64,000 bases of DNA from Sphagnum compactum (Eukaryota; Bryophyta; Sphagnopsida; Sphagnales), in contig OZ234501.1 of assembly GCA_965153455.1 (NCBI GenBank), positions 7,564,001-7,628,000 on the forward strand. Reading direction: 5' to 3'. Positions 60,192 through 64,000 of the stretch are shown piece by piece. A program made the position numbers and the translations under genes. Position 1 is the first letter of the stretch. The number at the start of each line of letters is the position of its first letter. The notes below the pieces were generated by a model that saw only the letters and a list, made by a program, of their open reading frames with translations, was not told where the DNA came from and did no database searches.

Positions 60192-60594
60192 AAAGTTTGT
60201 GTCTTAGACAATGACAATTTGAAATTTGGTGTAAAACTTTCGAACATGGTGTGTGGTATTGTTGTCTCCAACGAGTTCATGTTCACAAATAAATGACATT
60301 TTCTTTCATTAGTAAATGAAAAAACTATGATTGAAAATATTGTAATTCTATTTTAAAATGAGTTTAAAAGATGAAAAGTAGGATAGAATGGAAATGCTTG
60401 TAATGCTTGTAACATTTCCTAACATTTCAATGCTAGGCATTTTACAACGTTTATAGCTTGAAAGGTTACTATAAGTAAAAATTATGAATGATTTACAATG
60501 GTTTGAAATGCCATGTTGATTGTGGAATGTGTTTGTGGAATGATTAGAAGAAATTTGTAATAACAAGAAGAGGGGATTAGTATTTAACAAATTG

Positions 60595-60990
60595 ACATGC
60601 ACACATTCACAAAAACACACTCACATGTATAAAAATATGAATGCATAAACATGCACACACACATTTTCTAGAGATAAATATATTCAGACTTGATTGTATT
60701 ATCATACATTACATTGATAAATGCACAACAATTGACACATAAATAAACGCATATAAAATCACATACACACACACACGTACATACAGATAAACATATAGAC
60801 ACACAAATGCAATCATAAACATTTATATAATGAAAACAACACAAATGCAATCACAAACACATACATAAAATGACAAGCACACACGAATAGACAATAACAA
60901 ACACACACACACAAGTATTGATAAATAGAAAATCACAAGCACACACACACTAATATAGACACACACATACACATTCAAACACACATGCAC
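60595..60990 (+). repeat. (CA)n-rich interrupted microsatellite
   Basis: ACACAC runs alternate with AAATGCAATCACAAACACATA-type units over about 400 bp. Open minus-strand frames here (Cys/Val-rich) are artefacts of the repeat. Confidence 0.85.
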
Positions 60991-61079
60991 TATTCCCAAT
61001 GACATGGATGGAATATATTTCAAATATTCCTTCTTGCTCATGTTCACCTATTCATGGAATAACATCCTTGACACAATAT

Positions 61080-61500
61080 GTATAAAACTACCATAAGTTA
61101 GGTTCTTAAGCTAGTTCTAGGCTATTTTTAAGTTAATGTAAGCTACCAATATAGGCTAATATAGGATATCATAGGTTAATATAGGCATAAGATAATTAGG
61201 TCTATTAGATTACTTTATGCTACTAGGTCTAGGTTATTTTAATATATTCCTAGGTTAATCCAAATTATCTAAGATTAGTTTACACTAATGTAGGTTACTA
61301 CTAAGTTAGTAGAATTATTGTAGGTTACTAGTAAACTATTTACTACCTAGGTTACCCTAGGCTACTATTAAGTTAATCCATGATACCGTAGGATACCATA
61401 GGCTACTATTGGCTTTCATAGGTTATTTTATTAATAAGCTAGTATAGGTACTAATTCAACTTAATATAATATAGTCTAAACTAGTACTATGTTATTCCAT
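61080..61500 (+). repeat. TAGG/CCTA-rich degenerate array
   Basis: TAGGTTAATATAGGC, CTACTAGGTCTAGGTTA and GTAGGTTACTA(C/G)TAA units with irregular spacing. Confidence 0.7.
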
Positions 61501-62830
61501 TCACAAGAAGAATCTTGGGTTTTTCCACTACCACCCATTACAACTACTTGTTCAATTTGACCACTATTTGACTTATTATCATTGTGCACAAATAGCAAGT
61601 GAAATTGTTTGCTAATATTTGTGCATAATTTCCATAATGAAAACAATGACTACCTTGTTCACTAGCATTGAATTTTTTCCTCCATGTTGGATTTTATAAT
61701 AACGAAAAAAATTCTAACATCGAAAATATCTCGACCCTAGACTCCTTGCAAGAATGGTAATATTGTTTAGTCATTCTTTTAACAACTTTTCAACTATTAA
61801 CATCTAACATTTAAGTTGAATCAAGGTTTGATAACAAGTGGAAAATGTTACCTATAAGTTGCACCTTGCACTTACACAAGAACCACCTTTTTTAATTTAA
61901 TAATGTCAAATTATTGATGTGAAAATTAAAACTTGCATTTAACTTTATTTACACATTGCATTATAAGGGTTACTGATTTTTTTGACATCTTTTCAACTGT
62001 CAACATGGTACATGAATTGAATTGTATATTTTTATCATGTTGAAACCATTGCTCATTAGTTGCATTTTACACTTATCATAATTTAATAAAACACATGCAA
62101 TAACTTACAAAAACCTCACATATTTTGAACTATCACATTTGCACATGAGTTGAATCATTCATTTTGAATGTGTTAAATCCTTTATTATCTAATTGCATTT
62201 TGCACTCATCATAATTTCTTAGAATGGATGTATAAAAAAAAATTATGTTTCATATCTATCTATGAAGTAAGATTGTTTGTTTGCTTTGTTTTGTACTTAT
62301 GATATCCACCGAATCGGGATGCTTGAAATCGCATTCTTGATCTTTTTGGAAAGCTTTCAAGGAGGGGTGCATCAGCTTAGTTTCATGGCATTTAGACTTG
62401 CGGTGTAAAAGTTCTTGAATATATTTGTGCATTTCCCCTCCCCCTCCCAAATAATAAATGTTGACTTGAGAAAAAAAGAAGGGGGCTAAACTAAAATCAA
62501 ATTATTTGGTGGAGGTCTTAGAGGGCTTGGTGACAGCTTTTCTCAAACCAAAAACTGCAGCTTGATTTTTTGAAGAGAGGCTTGAATGATTTTTTCACTG
62601 AAAATTAAATTAAATTATAACTAATTTTTTTGAAGAATTGGAATGTGCCTTTGGTGTTGTTCGAAAGATCTTGATGAGCAAGATTTAATGGAATTTATCT
62701 GGTAAGATTTGGATTCAAAATGTGGGAGATATTGATTTTTAAGTGATTTTTGTCGCTAAAAATTTAAATAAATTCAAAAAATTAGGTTTTGGAAGGAAAA
62801 ATCAGTTGAAAACGTGGTCAAACTTGTAGG
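61500..62830. other. No gene seen
   Basis: AT-rich. Loose repeats of TTGCA(T/C)TTTGCACTCATCATAATTT and AACTTTTCAACT(A/G)T around 61780-62220. Confidence 0.4.
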
Positions 62831-62837
62831 TCTACCA

Positions 62838-63202
62838 TTGAATGTTGAATTAAAATTATTGTTATCAGAATAAAAACTCAAAAATTGAAATTTTCAATTA
62901 CACTGACAAATTCCCCCAAGCGGTTTCATGCTACAAAGAAAATCATAAAACCATAAACCATAAAAGAAAATCTGAAATTTAGAAATCACAAAAGAAGATC
63001 ATGAAAATCTAAAATCTAAAAAAAATTGAGGATGTAGAAATCTAAAACAAAATCTTGTATCAAAAGATTTAAAAGTTTGGATCCAAATTGAAATTCCTTC
63101 AATGTTGCTTTGAAAAATCTTAAATGTTGGATTATCACTATTGTTATCAAAATAAAAATCGTGCAAATTCAATTTTCAATTACACCAACGAATTCCCCAA
63201 GA
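62838..63202 (+). repeat. Local duplication, about 283-bp spacing
   Basis: AATGTTGAATTAAAATTATTGTTATCA at 62840 and AATGTTGGATTATCACTATTGTTATCA at 63123 (shown in part) are each followed by TTTTCAATTACAC and AATTCCCC. Confidence 0.7.
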
Positions 63203-63357
63203 CTTGGTATTCTTGGTGTCTTTGGAAAGCTATTAACAAGAAGAGCACAACAAATTGGATCAATTCTTCTTGGGTTGAATGATATGTTTTAATGTGTCCT
63301 TTCAACATTCTAAAAAACCTTTCATTTTTATGTGGTTACCATTTGAACCATCACATT

Positions 63358-63840
63358 TAAATGTGAATGGAGGAGAGAAGTGACCTTGTCAATATTTGTT
63401 TTTGATCCCGAAACAAATCCTTTCACACCTCAAGCCATAAGGGAGGGAGGGAAATGTCCTTGCCATCATTTATTTATGATCCCCAAACCTATCCTTTCAT
63501 GCTTAAAACCAAAAGGGTTAGAAGGGGTCTTAAGCTATAAAGGAAGGAAGTAAGTGTCATTACCATTATTATGTATTTGTGGAGGTTCATCATTCCATTT
63601 TGTTATTTCTATAAGTGAAAGGGAGGGTAGTGTTAGGTTGCCATAATTTGTTTATGATCCCCAAACCTATCCTTTCACACCTTAAGCCATAAAGGAGAGA
63701 GGGAAGTGCACATGCCATTCTGTGTGTTTATCCCCAAACCTATCCTTTTGTAAAGGAAAAAAATAATTGTCCCTACCATCTTGTCTTTCCGATCCCCACA
63801 TTGTGGAGGTTCACACCCCATTTTGTTGATTCTACAAGTG
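63358..63840 (+). repeat. Degenerate tandem array, about 75-bp subunits in a 224-bp period
   Basis: GATCCCCAAACCTATCCTTT recurs at about 63402, 63478, 63655 and 63730. TGTGGAGGTTCA with CCATTTTGTT recurs at about 63580 and 63804. Confidence 0.75.
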
Positions 63841-64000
63841 AAACATGCCTCTTAAATGTCATGGCAATGTTAGTTTACGTACAAAACATGCAAGAATAAG
63901 AGACTATGTAGCTCGAACAAGGCATGCAGAAACTAATGAAGAAATGGAATAAAGATTACAAACTCATGCAATTTATCAAACACCCCATGTAGTAATAATT

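Noticed and set aside
60668-61047. Cys/Val-rich minus-strand frames resembling small membrane peptides
   Set aside because: They are translations of the (CA)n repeat.
1-64000. tRNA, rRNA, CRISPR or bacterial operon features
   Set aside because: No cloverleaf, rRNA block, regular spacer array or prokaryotic signal was seen; the short motif repeats belong to plant elements.

Overview
The window is nuclear DNA of a land plant. The evidence is one intact plant-type LRR receptor-like kinase gene with GT-AG introns, and a background of plant transposons: Ty3/gypsy LTR elements, CACTA elements and small terminal-inverted-repeat (TIR) elements. The background is AT-rich, visibly poor in CpG and full of C-to-T-type stop codons, as expected of old methylated repeats in a large, slowly turning-over genome. 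A fern, lycophyte, bryophyte or gymnosperm would fit. The species cannot be read from the sequence.

Layout. (1) 1-5000 is a CpG-rich block. It holds a minus-strand multi-exon SET-domain reading frame, a tandem duplication of about 698 bp, and a plus-strand three-exon gene for a basic coiled-coil protein with one in-frame TAG. Dense TTTGCGAA-type motifs lie throughout, and a CACTA-like terminus ends at 5000. I read this as one transposon, or the remains of one, with divergent genes. (2) 5000-12700 has no convincing gene. It holds degenerate tandem repeats, copies of a TIR family starting near GGGTTTTTTTC, and a CCTAGGTA-rich array. (3) About 13200-39041 is a decayed plus-strand Ty3/gypsy element: gag, protease, RT, RNase H, integrase and a C-terminal PHD finger. 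It is split by a nested minus-strand gypsy element with its own LTR pair (21483-35462). That inner element carries a CACTA element, a solo LTR and an inverted-repeat element. The outer element is also cut by a 794-bp TIR element inside RT and a 129-bp CACTA-type MITE inside integrase. Several of these nested insertions have readable target-site duplications. (4) 41391-45212 (minus) is the only intact host gene: an LRR receptor-like (pseudo)kinase closest to the MUSTACHES / MUSTACHES-LIKE group, with a CpG-rich 5' flank to about 46070. (5) 46090-64000 is again repeats: a TIR element of about 700 bp with a GC-rich passenger, a long-TIR foldback element, G-quadruplex-prone C/G runs, AAAGAAC arrays, a strong hairpin, unrecognised decayed frames, (CA)n, a TAGG-rich array and a tandem array near the right edge.

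The receptor kinase is the only gene expected to serve the plant. Nearly everything else is a stratified record of transposition: outer gypsy, then the nested gypsy, then DNA elements and the solo LTR on top. Coordinates of decayed coding regions are approximate (tens of bases); LTR, TSD and TIR coordinates were read base by base.
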